From: Bradyrhizobium sp. CB2312
Lineage (GTDB): Bacteria; Pseudomonadota; Alphaproteobacteria; Rhizobiales; Xanthobacteraceae
Direction: 5' to 3'
Length of the DNA: 64,000 nucleotides
Assembly (NCBI RefSeq): GCF_029714425.1
Contig: NZ_CP121668.1
Location: forward strand, 9,507,501 to 9,571,500
Of the stretch, positions 8,241 through 17,589 are shown one piece after another. Numbering within the stretch: position 1 is the first letter of the stretch; each line of letters begins with the position of its first letter. A program made the translations under genes and the position numbers. The notes beneath the pieces were generated by a model. The model worked only from the letters and a program-made list of their open reading frames with translations, searched no databases and was not told the origin of the DNA.

Positions 8241-8840
8241 ATGGGTCTACTCGATGTCCTCAACGGCATGCAGAACGGCCCCCGCGGCCAGAGCACGCCA
8301 AGCTCCGAGCAATCCGGCGGCATGTCGCCAATGACCATGGCGCTGCTTGGCCTGCTCGCCTGGAAGGCCTTCAAGCATCTGACGGCAGGCCAGCCCGACG
8401 CAGCGCCGGCATCGCAGCAGCGCTCGCCCCTGCCGCCTCCGACGCCGGTGAATGCCGGCAGCAGCGCGCTTCCTGGTGGCCCCGGCGATGGCGGCGGTCT
8501 CAGCGACCTGCTCAAGGGCGGCCTCGGCGGCCTGCTCGCGGGCGGCGCGGCCGGCACCGTGCTCAGCGGCGGGCTTGGCGATCTCCTCAACCAGCTCCAG
8601 CAGGGCGGCCACGGCGAGGCTGCGAATTCCTGGGTCGGCAAGGGCGAGAACAAGGCGATCGCGCCCGGCGATCTCGCGAGCGCGCTCGGCGCCGACCAGA
8701 TCGAGAGCCTGTCCGCCCAGAGCGGCCTCTCACGCGACGAGCTGCTCTCCGGCCTCAGCCAGTACCTGCCGAAGGTAGTCGACCATCTGACGCCGGACGG
8801 ACGGCTGCCGACCGAAAACGAGCTGTCGGGCAGAATTTAA
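8241..8840 (+). CDS. YidB/DUF937-family protein
   Basis: 199 residues. The N-terminus MGLLDVLNGMQNGPRGQS and a Gly-rich middle (LSDLLKGGLGGLLAGGAAG, then LSGGLGDLLNQLQQGG) precede the conserved DUF937/YidB C-terminus, where GDLASALGADQIESL and SQYLPKVVDHLTPDGRLP are recognisable. The function of the family is unknown. The start at 8241 follows AAAGGAGAGCACC; the longer frame to 8175 has no ribosome-binding site. It is soluble as far as can be seen, although the Gly/Leu-rich segment could associate with membrane. It is followed by a palindromic repeat and another small envelope gene. Confidence 0.75.
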   Translation: MGLLDVLNGMQNGPRGQSTPSSEQSGGMSPMTMALLGLLAWKAFKHLTAGQPDAAPASQQRSPLPPPTPVNAGSSALPGGPGDGGGLSDLLKGGLGGLLAGGAAGTVLSGGLGDLLNQLQQGGHGEAANSWVGKGENKAIAPGDLASALGADQIESLSAQSGLSRDELLSGLSQYLPKVVDHLTPDGRLPTENELSGRI

Positions 8841-8859
8841 TCGAACTGGTCTGCCTGGT

Positions 8860-8936
8860 TTGAGCATGGTCTTTTCGGAAAGCCGCCGCACACTTTGCGA
8901 AGGCGGCCTTCCGGGGTCCGGATCATGCTCTCTACA
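8860..8936. repeat. Palindromic repeat (GAGCATGGTCTTTTCGG type)
   Basis: GAGCATGGTCTTTTCGGAAA ends in the inverted GGGGTCCGGATCATGCTC, with an internal GCCGCC/GGCGGCC stem. A second copy of this element, GAGCATGATCTTTTCGG to CCGGATCATGCT, is at about 21895-21945. It is a common extragenic palindrome in Bradyrhizobium-like genomes. Confidence 0.6.
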
Positions 8937-8959
8937 CCTTCACGAAGGGGAGCAATGTC

Positions 8960-9232
8960 ATGAGTTTCGGCGGCCTGTTGTGGATCATCATCGTCGGCTT
9001 CATTGCCGGCCTCATCGCGCGCTGGCTGGCGCCGGGACCGAATAACCCGAGCGGCTTCATCCTCACCACCATCCTCGGCATTGCCGGCGCGTTTCTCGCC
9101 ACCTTCATCGGCCAGGCCATCGGCCATTACAGCCCGGACCAGGGCGCCGGCTTCATCATGGCCACGATCGGCGCGGTGGTGGTGCTGTTCATCTGGCACC
9201 GGCTGGTCGCGAGCGGCGTGATAAAAGGGTAG
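8960..9232 (+). CDS. GlsB/YeaQ/YmgE family small membrane protein
   Basis: 90 residues in three hydrophobic segments: SFGGLLWIIIVGFIAGLIAR, then FILTTILGIAGAFLATFIGQA, then FIMATIGAVVVLFIWHRLV. Gly-rich helices and the conserved WLAPGPNNPSGF loop mark the transglycosylase-associated/YeaQ family, small inner-membrane proteins often induced by stress. AAGGGGAGCAATGTC precedes the ATG at 8960. The biochemical role is unknown. Confidence 0.85.
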   Translation: MSFGGLLWIIIVGFIAGLIARWLAPGPNNPSGFILTTILGIAGAFLATFIGQAIGHYSPDQGAGFIMATIGAVVVLFIWHRLVASGVIKG

Positions 9233-9270
9233 CGCTTCTTCGCGCTGAGGGCGGCACCCTGCCTCCTCAT

Positions 9271-9357
9271 CGTCATGCCCGGGCTTGACCCGGGCATCCA
9301 CGTCTTTTTGACCCGCGCGGCGACACGTGGATGGCCGGGTCAAGCCCGGCCATGACG
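9271..9357. repeat. Palindromic repeat, CGTCATGCCCGGGCTTGACC type
   Basis: The element begins CGTCATGCCCGGGCTTGACC and ends GGTCAAGCCCGGCCATGACG, with inner inverted arms CATCCACG/CGTGGATG. Close copies are at 15141-15226, 18425-18510 and, inside a gene, 59344-59432. One frame of the family encodes a MAGLDPAIH...PRVKPGHDE-like peptide. Confidence 0.8.
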
Positions 9358-9377
9358 TGGATAGAGCGCGTCACCCA

Positions 9378-10163
9378 TCACGTAATCAAATGCATCCCCG
9401 CATCCATGCGCACGACCTCGCCGGTCATGTTGCTGGAGGCCGGCATCGCCAGGAAGCAGACGAGCTGCGCGATATCCTCGGCGCTTGATGCGACCTTCAG
9501 CGGCACCTTCGCGATCACGCTGTCGCGCACCTGCTTGGCGCCGGCCTCGCCGCGGCCCTTGGTGAACCAGGGTGTGTCGATATAGCCGGGGCAGACCGTG
9601 TTGACTCGGATCAGCGGCGCCAGCGCGCGCGACAGCGACAACGTCATGGTGTTGAGTGCGCCCTTGCTCGCGGCATAGGCGATGGACGAACCGACGCCGC
9701 TGATGCCGGCGACCGAGGACACGTTCACCACCGCCGACGGGCGACCTGACGCCTTCGCGCCGGCTTCGAGCAGGCTGCGTGCCGCGCGCACCATCTGGAA
9801 CGGGCCGATGGTATTGACGCCGTAAAGCCGCTGGAAATCTTCCGCCGACAAGCCGTCGAGATCGGCATGGGCGACATGCTTGGTGATGCCGGCATTGTTG
9901 ACGAGGATGTCGAGCCGGCCCCAGCCGCTGGCTGCCGCAACGATCTTGCGGCAATCCTCGTCCTTCGAGACGTCGCCCTGCGCGACCAGAACTTCGGCGG
10001 CGCCGGCCTTGCGGCACACTTCCGCAGTTGCCTCGGCTTCCTTCTGGCTCGACGAATAGTTGATGACGAGTCGCGCCCCGCTCCGCGCGAGAATTTCCGC
10101 GGTCGCAGCGCCAAGGCCGGAGGCCGATCCCGTCACGATTGCGTACAGACTGTCTTGAGCCAT
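9378..10163 (-). CDS. Short-chain dehydrogenase/reductase (classical SDR)
   Basis: 261 residues with the whole classical SDR set: TGSASGLG cofactor loop near residue 12, NNAGITKHV in the middle, active-site Ser in NVSSVAGISGVG, the YAASKGAL catalytic Tyr/Lys block, and CPGYIDTPWFTKG after it. It oxidises or reduces an alcohol/ketone with NAD(P)H; the SLYAIVTG start suggests FabG-like size. The start at 10163 follows AGGGGAAGGACATCCGG. It is divergent from the acyl-CoA dehydrogenase pair, so a beta-oxidation-like 3-hydroxyacyl-CoA step is possible but unproven. Confidence 0.8.
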   Translation of the reverse strand: MAQDSLYAIVTGSASGLGAATAEILARSGARLVINYSSSQKEAEATAEVCRKAGAAEVLVAQGDVSKDEDCRKIVAAASGWGRLDILVNNAGITKHVAHADLDGLSAEDFQRLYGVNTIGPFQMVRAARSLLEAGAKASGRPSAVVNVSSVAGISGVGSSIAYAASKGALNTMTLSLSRALAPLIRVNTVCPGYIDTPWFTKGRGEAGAKQVRDSVIAKVPLKVASSAEDIAQLVCFLAMPASSNMTGEVVRMDAGMHLIT

Positions 10164-10406
10164 CCGGATGTCCTTCCCCTGTATCTGATGCAAGCCTTCG
10201 TTGGCCCTGTTTAGCGAGTTTGCCGCGCCCTGCAAATCGAGCAAACTCCGCTAAGCGGAATTAGCTGATCGCCCATGCCCGCGCCGCGGGTTGACCTGCG
10301 ATCAACGCTTGTCAGGGCCATGGCTTTTTCCGATCATCGGGCGCAAGAAGACATTGCGCGCCGTCCCATGGGGCGGATGCGCCAATGGCAAAACACGGGG
10401 AACGCT

Positions 10407-11471
10407 GTGGCGGAGAGTGACAATATCGTCGTCGAGACCGCGGAGAAAATCTTCGCCGATCTCGCCGATCCGCAAACCATCAACAACGACAAGACAAATT
10501 CCTGGCAGGCGCCGCTGTGGCAGGCGCTGAGCGAAGCCGGCCTGCCGCTGTCCTGGGTGCCCGACGATCTCGGCGGCTCGGGCGCGAGCCTTGCCGACGG
10601 CTTTGCGCTTTTGAATGCCGCCGGCCGCTTCGCGGTCGCGGTTCCCCTGGCCGAAACCATGCTCGCCGGCTGGCTGCTGGCGCAGGCGAAGATCACCTCG
10701 CCCGACGGCGAGATGACGGTGCTGCCGGCAAGCCCAAAGGATCGCATCACGATCGATGCCGACGGCGCGCTCTCCGGCCGCAGCCGCGGCGTGCCCTTTG
10801 CCAGGGCGGCGAAGCATTTTGCGGTGCTGGCGCACGGCAAGGAGGGCGTCTCGATCGCGCTGGTCGATGCGAGCAAGGCGCGGATCGAATCCGGGCTCAA
10901 TGTCGGCTACGACCACAGCGACACCGTGACGCTCGACAAGGTCCAGCCGGTCTCCATCAAGGCCGCGCCGAAGGGCGTTGACCAGACCCATCTGATGCTG
11001 ATGGGCGGCGTCACGCGCAGCCTGCAGATCGCAGGCGCGCTGGAATCGATGCTCGACATCTCCGTGCGCTATTCCAACGAACGCGTCGCCTTCGAGAAGA
11101 AGATCTCGAAGTTCCAGGCGGTGCAGCACAATCTCGCGCGCCTTGCCGGCGAATCCGCCGCGGCGCTCGCGGCGGCGACCTCGGCCGCCGATGCCATCGC
11201 GAACGCAAAGTCGTTCAACGACGAGGTCTATCTCGAAGCCGCCTCGGCAAAGATCCGCTGCGCGGAAGCTGCAGAGAAAGGCGGCGGCATCGCGCATCAG
11301 GTTCATGGCGCGATCGGTTTCACCATGGAGCACATCCTGCACCGCTATTCGCTGCGCGCGCTGGCCTGGCGCGATGATTTCGGTTCGGAGAGCTACTGGG
11401 CCGTCGAGCTCGGCAAGCTGGTCGCCAATCGCGGCGCCGACGAATTGTGGCCGCTCGTGGCGTCGCGCTGA
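10407..11471 (+). CDS. Acyl-CoA dehydrogenase, shorter subunit of a probable heteromeric enzyme
   Basis: 354 residues from a GTG at 10407, which has CACGGGGA just upstream; ATG codons further 5' lack a site. The N-terminal helical domain includes WVPDDLGGSGASLADGFALL, and the C-terminal FAD/helical domain has VRYSNERVAFEKKISKFQA and a closing block GAIGFTMEHILHRYSLRAL. It is short and divergent in the middle compared with single-subunit enzymes (about 380-400), as in partner subunits of alpha2beta2 dehydrogenases. The gene for a full-length dehydrogenase starts 15 bases downstream, so the two probably form one FAD enzyme. Confidence 0.75.
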   Translation: MAESDNIVVETAEKIFADLADPQTINNDKTNSWQAPLWQALSEAGLPLSWVPDDLGGSGASLADGFALLNAAGRFAVAVPLAETMLAGWLLAQAKITSPDGEMTVLPASPKDRITIDADGALSGRSRGVPFARAAKHFAVLAHGKEGVSIALVDASKARIESGLNVGYDHSDTVTLDKVQPVSIKAAPKGVDQTHLMLMGGVTRSLQIAGALESMLDISVRYSNERVAFEKKISKFQAVQHNLARLAGESAAALAAATSAADAIANAKSFNDEVYLEAASAKIRCAEAAEKGGGIAHQVHGAIGFTMEHILHRYSLRALAWRDDFGSESYWAVELGKLVANRGADELWPLVASR

Positions 11472-11486
11472 TCGGAGAGAGAACAC

Positions 11487-12647
11487 ATGACCGCAGCCCT
11501 CCGTTTCGATCCGATCCGCCTGCCCGAGAAGTGCGAGCAACTGCGCAAGGAAGTGCGGGCTTTCCTCGCCGACGAGATCGCCGCCGGCACCTTCGATCCG
11601 CACAAGCCCAACCGCGAAGACACCGACGCACCGGAATTCTCCCGCCGGGTCGGCGCCAAGGGCTGGCTGGGGATGACCTGGCCGAAAAAGTATGGCGGCC
11701 AGGAGCGCTCCTTCCTCGAGCGCTACGTCGTCACCGAGGAGATGCGCGTCGCCAACGCGCCGACGCGGCGCTTCTTCGTCGCCGACCGCCAGAGCGGCCC
11801 GGTGCTGCTGAAATACGCACCCGAGCACATCAAGATGGAAATTTTGCCGCGCATCTGCCGCGGCGAGATCTGCTTCGCCATCGGCATGAGCGAGCCGAAC
11901 TCCGGCTCGGACCTGTTCGCGGCGAAGACGCGCGCGACCAAGACCGACGGCGGCTATCTCATCAACGGCACAAAAATCTGGACCTCGTCGGCGCATATCG
12001 CCGATTACATGATCGCGATCTTCCGGACTTCACAGCCGACCAAGGAAAACCGCCGCCACGGCCTGACCCAGTTCCTGGTCAAGATGAAGCAGCCGGGCAT
12101 CAAGGTGAACCCGATCGGCCAGATCACCGGCCAGTACGAATTCAACGAGGTCGTCTTCACCGACCACTTCATCCCCGACGACCATGTCCTCGGCGAGGTG
12201 GACGGCGCCTGGAAGCAGGCGACGAGCGAGCTTGCGTACGAGCGCTCGGGCCCCGAACGTTTCCTCGAAACCTACTACGTGCTGACCGAGTTGGTGCGCG
12301 CGGTCGGCCCGAACCCGGACACGCGCAGCGCCGAGGGCATCGGCCGTCTCGTCGCCCAGCTCCACACCATGCGGCGCATGTCGGTCTCGGTGGCCGGCAT
12401 GCTGGAAGCGGGCAAGGAGCCGGTGGTCGAGGCCTCTATCGTCAAGGACATCGGCACGGTCTGGGAGCAGCAGCTTCCGCACCGCGTGCGCGACCTCGCC
12501 GCCTTCGTCGAGGAGACCGCGACCAATCGCGAGACGCTGGAACGGCAGCTCGACTTCGCCATCAAGACAGCGCCGAAACTCACAATCCAGGGCGGCACCA
12601 CCGAGGTGCTGCGCGGCATCATCGCCCGCGGATTGGGCCTGCGCTAG
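11487..12647 (+). CDS. Acyl-CoA dehydrogenase, longer subunit
   Basis: 386 residues. Motifs of the family are plain: GWLGMTWPKKYGGQ in the N-domain, CFAIGMSEPNSGSDLFAAKT (flavin and substrate contact), INGTKIWTSSAHIADYMI, and the C-terminal PKLTIQGGTTEVLRGIIARG. It introduces a 2,3-double bond into an acyl-CoA, passing electrons to ETF. The gene follows the shorter paralogue by 15 bases and precedes an enoyl-CoA hydratase, forming a dehydrogenation/hydration unit. Similar pairs act on pimeloyl-CoA or steroid side-chain CoA esters; which substrate applies here is unknown, though the box genes are next door. Confidence 0.85.
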   Translation: MTAALRFDPIRLPEKCEQLRKEVRAFLADEIAAGTFDPHKPNREDTDAPEFSRRVGAKGWLGMTWPKKYGGQERSFLERYVVTEEMRVANAPTRRFFVADRQSGPVLLKYAPEHIKMEILPRICRGEICFAIGMSEPNSGSDLFAAKTRATKTDGGYLINGTKIWTSSAHIADYMIAIFRTSQPTKENRRHGLTQFLVKMKQPGIKVNPIGQITGQYEFNEVVFTDHFIPDDHVLGEVDGAWKQATSELAYERSGPERFLETYYVLTELVRAVGPNPDTRSAEGIGRLVAQLHTMRRMSVSVAGMLEAGKEPVVEASIVKDIGTVWEQQLPHRVRDLAAFVEETATNRETLERQLDFAIKTAPKLTIQGGTTEVLRGIIARGLGLR

Positions 12648-12733
12648 ATGGGATCGAAACCCCGGCGCCGCGTTTCGTTCACCTCTCTCATGGGGAGAGG
12701 TGGTTCTTCGCTATTGAGATACTGGAGACGAAA

Positions 12734-13552
12734 ATGAGCACATATACAGATATCGGCGTCGAGAAGGTCGGACACGTCGGCACCATCGAGATCCGCCGCC
12801 CGCCGCTCAATTTCTTCGACATCTCGCTGATCAACCAGATCGCGGACGCGCTCGACGAGTTCGACCGCGACATCGAGATCCGCGCCTCGGTTCTCTCGGC
12901 GCAGGGCAAGGCGTTCTGCGCCGGCGCCAATTTCGGCGACCCGGCGCGACAGGCGCAGGAAGCGCGCGAGGCCGAGAAGAAGGCAAAGGGCGATCCCGCC
13001 GACAATCTCGGGCCGATCAGCCATCTCTATATCCAGGCCGTGCGCATCTTCCGCGCCAAGAAGCCGATCGTCGCCGCCGTGCAGGGCGCGGCCATCGGCG
13101 GCGGCCTGGGCCTTGCGGTGTCGGCGGACTTCCGCGTCACCTGTCCCGAAGCGCGCTTCTCCGCGAATTTTACAAAACTCGGCTTTCATCCCGGCTTCGG
13201 CCTGACCGTGACGCTGCCCGAGCTGATCGGCAAGAACAACGCCGAGCTGATGTTCTACACCAGCCGCCGCGTCACCGGCGAAGAGGCGGTGAAATGGGGT
13301 CTCGCCAACGAGCTGGTGCCGCAGGACCAGGTCAAGGCGGCCGCGATGAAGCTCGCGGGTGAGATCGCCGAATGCTCGCCGCTCGGCCTGCTCTCCACCC
13401 GCGCCACGATGCGCAATGGCCTCGCCGACCGCGTGATGGCCGCGACCAATCACGAGCTCGCCGAGCAGACCCGCCTGCGCGCGACGGAAGATTTCAAGGA
13501 AGGCGTGAAGGCCACGGAAGAGCGGCGCGCGGCGAATTTTAAGGGGCGGTAG
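12734..13552 (+). CDS. Enoyl-CoA hydratase/isomerase (crotonase family)
   Basis: 272 residues from the ATG at 12734 (GGAGACGAAA upstream). Crotonase features: N-terminal VGTIEIRRPPLNFFDISL, oxyanion-hole blocks GKAFCAGANFGDP and VQGAAIGGGLGLAVSADFR, then FSANFTKLGFHPGFGLTVTL. The second catalytic-Glu position appears replaced in the LGFHPGFGLT loop, so isomerase or a different hydratase chemistry is possible. An 86-base spacer separates it from the dehydrogenase pair. It could act on dehydroadipyl-CoA from the box pathway, but that is inference from position only. Confidence 0.8.
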   Translation: MSTYTDIGVEKVGHVGTIEIRRPPLNFFDISLINQIADALDEFDRDIEIRASVLSAQGKAFCAGANFGDPARQAQEAREAEKKAKGDPADNLGPISHLYIQAVRIFRAKKPIVAAVQGAAIGGGLGLAVSADFRVTCPEARFSANFTKLGFHPGFGLTVTLPELIGKNNAELMFYTSRRVTGEEAVKWGLANELVPQDQVKAAAMKLAGEIAECSPLGLLSTRATMRNGLADRVMAATNHELAEQTRLRATEDFKEGVKATEERRAANFKGR

Positions 13553-13597
13553 CTCGCCCTTCGTGTCAACTCTGGCCGAGTCCACGATCTACGCAAA

Positions 13598-13631
13598 ACG
13601 CCTGGCAACTGCGTTGCCAGGCGTCTTTCTT
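13598..13631. terminator. Bidirectional intrinsic terminator
   Basis: A perfect 12-bp stem (ACGCCTGGCAAC / GTTGCCAGGCGT, three-base loop) ends at 13624, followed by CTTTCTT. On the other strand it is followed by GTTTTGCG. It lies between the converging enoyl-CoA hydratase (plus) and boxB (minus) genes and can serve both. Confidence 0.85.
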
Positions 13632-13663
13632 ATCCGGGACGACAGTGAGGCCGCGTCGTAGCC

Positions 13664-15115
<1,452 letters not shown>

Positions 15116-15140
15116 GGCCGTGCTCCTTGCGATCTCTTTC

Positions 15141-15226
15141 CGTCATGCCCGGCTTGTGCCGGGCATCCACGTTCTTGCTTGCTCGAACGAAGAACGTGGA
15201 TGGCCGGGACAAGCCCGGCCATGACG
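15141..15226. repeat. Palindromic repeat, CGTCATGCCCGG type, between boxC and boxB
   Basis: CGTCATGCCCGGCTTGTGCC at the left and GGACAAGCCCGGCCATGACG at the right, with inner CATCCACGTTCTT/AAGAACGTGGATG arms. Same family as 9271-9357. Lying in the boxC-boxB gap, the RNA hairpin could affect relative expression of the two genes. Confidence 0.8.
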
Positions 15227-15238
15227 CAGTGAATGTCG

Positions 15239-16927
15239 TCAAACTCTCGTCATATCGAATTTCGGCTTCTGCCCGCTGCCGTAGCGGCGCAGTGCGCCTT
15301 CCTCGCCGACCGCGTTCGGACGCTGGAATATCCAGTTCTGCCAGGCGGTGAGGCGCGCGAAGATCTTTGATTCCATCGTCTCGGGACCGACGAAGCGCAG
15401 GCTCGCTTCCATGCCTGTGAGGCTGTCGGGCGAGAAGCTGGCGCGCTCCTCCAGGAACACGCGGACCTCGTCGTCCCAGTCGATGTCGTCGAGCGCGAAG
15501 GTGACGAGCCCGAGCTCTTCCGCCTGCTCGGCGTCGAGGCTGGTGCCGAGCGTGGCTTCGGCGCGTTCGACATCGGCCGGATCGGCCTGGAAGCGCGACT
15601 CCAGCCGCGTCAACCCGTGGCTCATCGGATATGGGCCAAAGTTCATCGCGGAAAGTTCGATCGACGGCGGCGGGCGGTTGTCGCCCTGGCGCGTGCCGAT
15701 CAGCATGTAGGAGCGGTCGGCGGCGAACACGAGCTCGGCGAGCGTGCCGGCAAAGCAGGAGCCGGGCTCGACCAGCGTCACCAGCGTGCGCGAGGTGACG
15801 TCGATGCGCTTCAGGACGCGCTTCCAGTAGTGCCTGATCTCGTTGACCAGCCAGTGCGCCTTGTTGGCTTCGAGGAAAGCGTCGTGCGCGAGCACATGGG
15901 CGCGATCGCCATGGCTCTTGAAGACGAGCATCGCGATCTCGAGCTCGTTGATGCGTAAGTGAAGGATGGCATCGTCGAGCTCGCGCGCCACTTGCAGCGG
16001 CCAGAACGCGGCGCCCTGCGCCATCATGCCGTCGATGTCGGCGGGCGGCGCAGCCTCAGGCGCCTTGATCGAGACGGTGGCGATGCGGGCGGCGCGGTCG
16101 ATATCGACTGTGACGAAGCCATAGCGGATGCTGGTCTCGTCGATCGTCCGCTTCAACGGGGAGAGCGCGATGCCTTTGCCGCTGCCGGCGCGCTTCGACT
16201 TGCCAGCGAATTCCTTGGCACGCTCGGTGATCTTGCTCTCGAGCTTCGAATTCGGCGCGATCTCATCGACCAGGCGCCACTGTACGGCCCGCTTGCCCTT
16301 CACACCTTCCTCGATGGTGCAGAAGAAGTCGGCGTGGTCGCGGCGCACCTTGCGCTTGTCGACGACGCGGGTGAGGCCGCCGGTGCCGGGCAGCACGGCG
16401 AGCAGCGGCACTTCCGGCAGCGCCACGGCAGAGGCGCCGTCGTCGGCCAGGATGATGTGGTCGGTCGCAAGCGCGAGCTCATAGCCGCCGCCAGCGGCCG
16501 AGCCGTTCACCACAGTGATGAAGCGCTGGCCGGAATTCTCGGACGAATCCTCCATACCGTTGCGGGTCTCATTGGTGAACTTGCAGAAATTGACCTTGTG
16601 GGCGTGGGTCGAGCCCGCCAGCATGCGAATGTTGGCGCCGGCGCAGAACACGCGGTTCTTGGCCGAGCGCATCACCACCACCTTCACCTCGGGATGCTCG
16701 AAGCGCAGGCGCTGGATCGCGTCGGCGAGCTCGATGTCGACGCCGAGATCATAGGAATTGAGCTTGAGCTGGTAGCCCTCGAACAGGCCGCCATTCTCGT
16801 CGACATCCATGGTCAGCGTCGCGACGTCGCCATCGACCGCGAGCTTCCAGTGCTTGTAGCGGGACGGATCGGTCTGGAAATCGATGAATGTCGCGCCGCC
16901 CGCGAGGCGCCGTTCTTCCCCGGCCAT
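15239..16927 (-). CDS. boxC: 2,3-epoxybenzoyl-CoA dihydrolase BoxC
   Basis: 562 residues, matching the unusual long crotonase BoxC that opens the epoxide ring to 3,4-dehydroadipyl-CoA semialdehyde and formate. Visible crotonase parts: VVVMRSAKNRVFCAGANIRM and VVNGSAAGGGYELALATDHI, followed by PEVPLLAVLPGTGGLTRVVD; the long C-terminal half ends LRRYGSGQKPKFDMTRV. AGGGGTGACCC precedes the ATG. Upstream of the start lie two TGCA-type sites (16971-16990 and 17025-17040), so it probably has its own BoxR-controlled promoter even though the other box genes are upstream on the same strand. Confidence 0.95.
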   Translation of the reverse strand: MAGEERRLAGGATFIDFQTDPSRYKHWKLAVDGDVATLTMDVDENGGLFEGYQLKLNSYDLGVDIELADAIQRLRFEHPEVKVVVMRSAKNRVFCAGANIRMLAGSTHAHKVNFCKFTNETRNGMEDSSENSGQRFITVVNGSAAGGGYELALATDHIILADDGASAVALPEVPLLAVLPGTGGLTRVVDKRKVRRDHADFFCTIEEGVKGKRAVQWRLVDEIAPNSKLESKITERAKEFAGKSKRAGSGKGIALSPLKRTIDETSIRYGFVTVDIDRAARIATVSIKAPEAAPPADIDGMMAQGAAFWPLQVARELDDAILHLRINELEIAMLVFKSHGDRAHVLAHDAFLEANKAHWLVNEIRHYWKRVLKRIDVTSRTLVTLVEPGSCFAGTLAELVFAADRSYMLIGTRQGDNRPPPSIELSAMNFGPYPMSHGLTRLESRFQADPADVERAEATLGTSLDAEQAEELGLVTFALDDIDWDDEVRVFLEERASFSPDSLTGMEASLRFVGPETMESKIFARLTAWQNWIFQRPNAVGEEGALRRYGSGQKPKFDMTRV

Positions 16928-16970
16928 GGGTCACCCCTAAGCTTGATTATTCGTTCTGGCGTTTACCGTT

Positions 16971-16990
16971 AGATGCACAATAGTGCATCT
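16971..16990. promoter_or_regulatory. Perfect palindrome, probable BoxR operator for boxC
   Basis: AGATGCACAATAGTGCATCT is an inverted repeat with 8-bp arms and a 4-base spacer, 44-63 bases before the boxC ATG. It contains TGCA-N6-TGCA. As I recall, BoxR operators in Azoarcus contain TGCA motifs; the assignment here rests on that and on position. Confidence 0.65.
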
Positions 16991-17024
16991 TTTGGACGAC
17001 GTCTAGCCCTTAACGGCCAATGCA

Positions 17025-17040
17025 TGCACTTTGTTTCATG
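17025..17040. promoter_or_regulatory. BoxR-like site TGCACTTTGTTTCATG
   Basis: TGCA-N6-TTCA, preceded by another TGCA (TGCATGCACT at 17021). Nearly the same 16-mer occurs in the bcl/boxR intergenic region (20132) and before livH (32489). It lies about 100 bases upstream of boxC and just beyond the DUF309 stop codon. Confidence 0.6.
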
Positions 17041-17046
17041 CGCCTC

Positions 17047-17571
17047 TTAGGACCGAACGATGGTGCCGAGGGCGATCCAGTCCGCCTTGGAGAGCTCGGG
17101 ACCGTCGAGCTTGGCCTGGAGCTGAGCCGCCAGGGCCGCCACCGGAAAGCTCTCGACGAAGCCGTCGCCGCCGGCAGCCACCTTGCGCGAGCTCAGCGCC
17201 TTCAACTCCCCGAGCGCATCTCCGAACAGGCGCGCGGCCGAGCGCGACCGCTGCATGCGCAGCCGCAGATTCGCATTGGCGATGTGAACGCAGGCCCGCA
17301 GCAGGATGCGCTCACGGCCGCCTTGAGGAGCAGCGGCCCAGACGGCTTCGAGCACCTCCTGCGCTTCCCAGAAATAGCCGCGGTCGTTGAGCGCGAGGCC
17401 GTAGCGCAGCGCCGGATGCCGCGCTGGCACATGGCCGCGGAAGGCCGCAGGCACCAGCGCCTTGGCCGTGTCCAGCGTTTCGGAGTCGGCCTCGGCCCCG
17501 CCGGCCTCGCCCGGCACATAGGCCCATCGCGGCCATGACAATTGGCCACCTGCATGTGAAGGCACATTCAT
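17047..17571 (-). CDS. DUF309-domain protein in the box operon
   Basis: 174 residues. The DUF309 helical core is seen around 45-110: ALRYGLALNDRGYFWEAQEVLEAVW (the conserved N-x-G-x-F-(W/F)-E-A-H/Q-E block), then RILLRACVHIANANLRLRM. The family has no established biochemical role. GGAGG lies 8 bases before the ATG at 17571, and the gene begins 18 bases after the alpha/beta hydrolase gene, so the two are co-transcribed. A position inside the benzoate-CoA ligase to boxC set suggests a helper role in benzoyl-CoA metabolism, but nothing in the sequence shows what that is. Confidence 0.75.
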   Translation of the reverse strand: MNVPSHAGGQLSWPRWAYVPGEAGGAEADSETLDTAKALVPAAFRGHVPARHPALRYGLALNDRGYFWEAQEVLEAVWAAAPQGGRERILLRACVHIANANLRLRMQRSRSAARLFGDALGELKALSSRKVAAGGDGFVESFPVAALAAQLQAKLDGPELSKADWIALGTIVRS

Positions 17572-17589
17572 CGATGTGCCTCCACAATG

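Noticed and set aside
10302..11996. A 564-codon minus-strand frame opposite the acyl-CoA dehydrogenase genes
   Set aside because: It is a GC-rich shadow of the two dehydrogenases, has no family resemblance, and its composition is Arg/Ala/Asp-rich as expected for an antisense frame.
11447..12733. In-frame 5' extension of the enoyl-CoA hydratase frame back to 11447
   Set aside because: The extension overlaps the long dehydrogenase in another frame; the crotonase domain starts at 12734 with its own ribosome-binding site.
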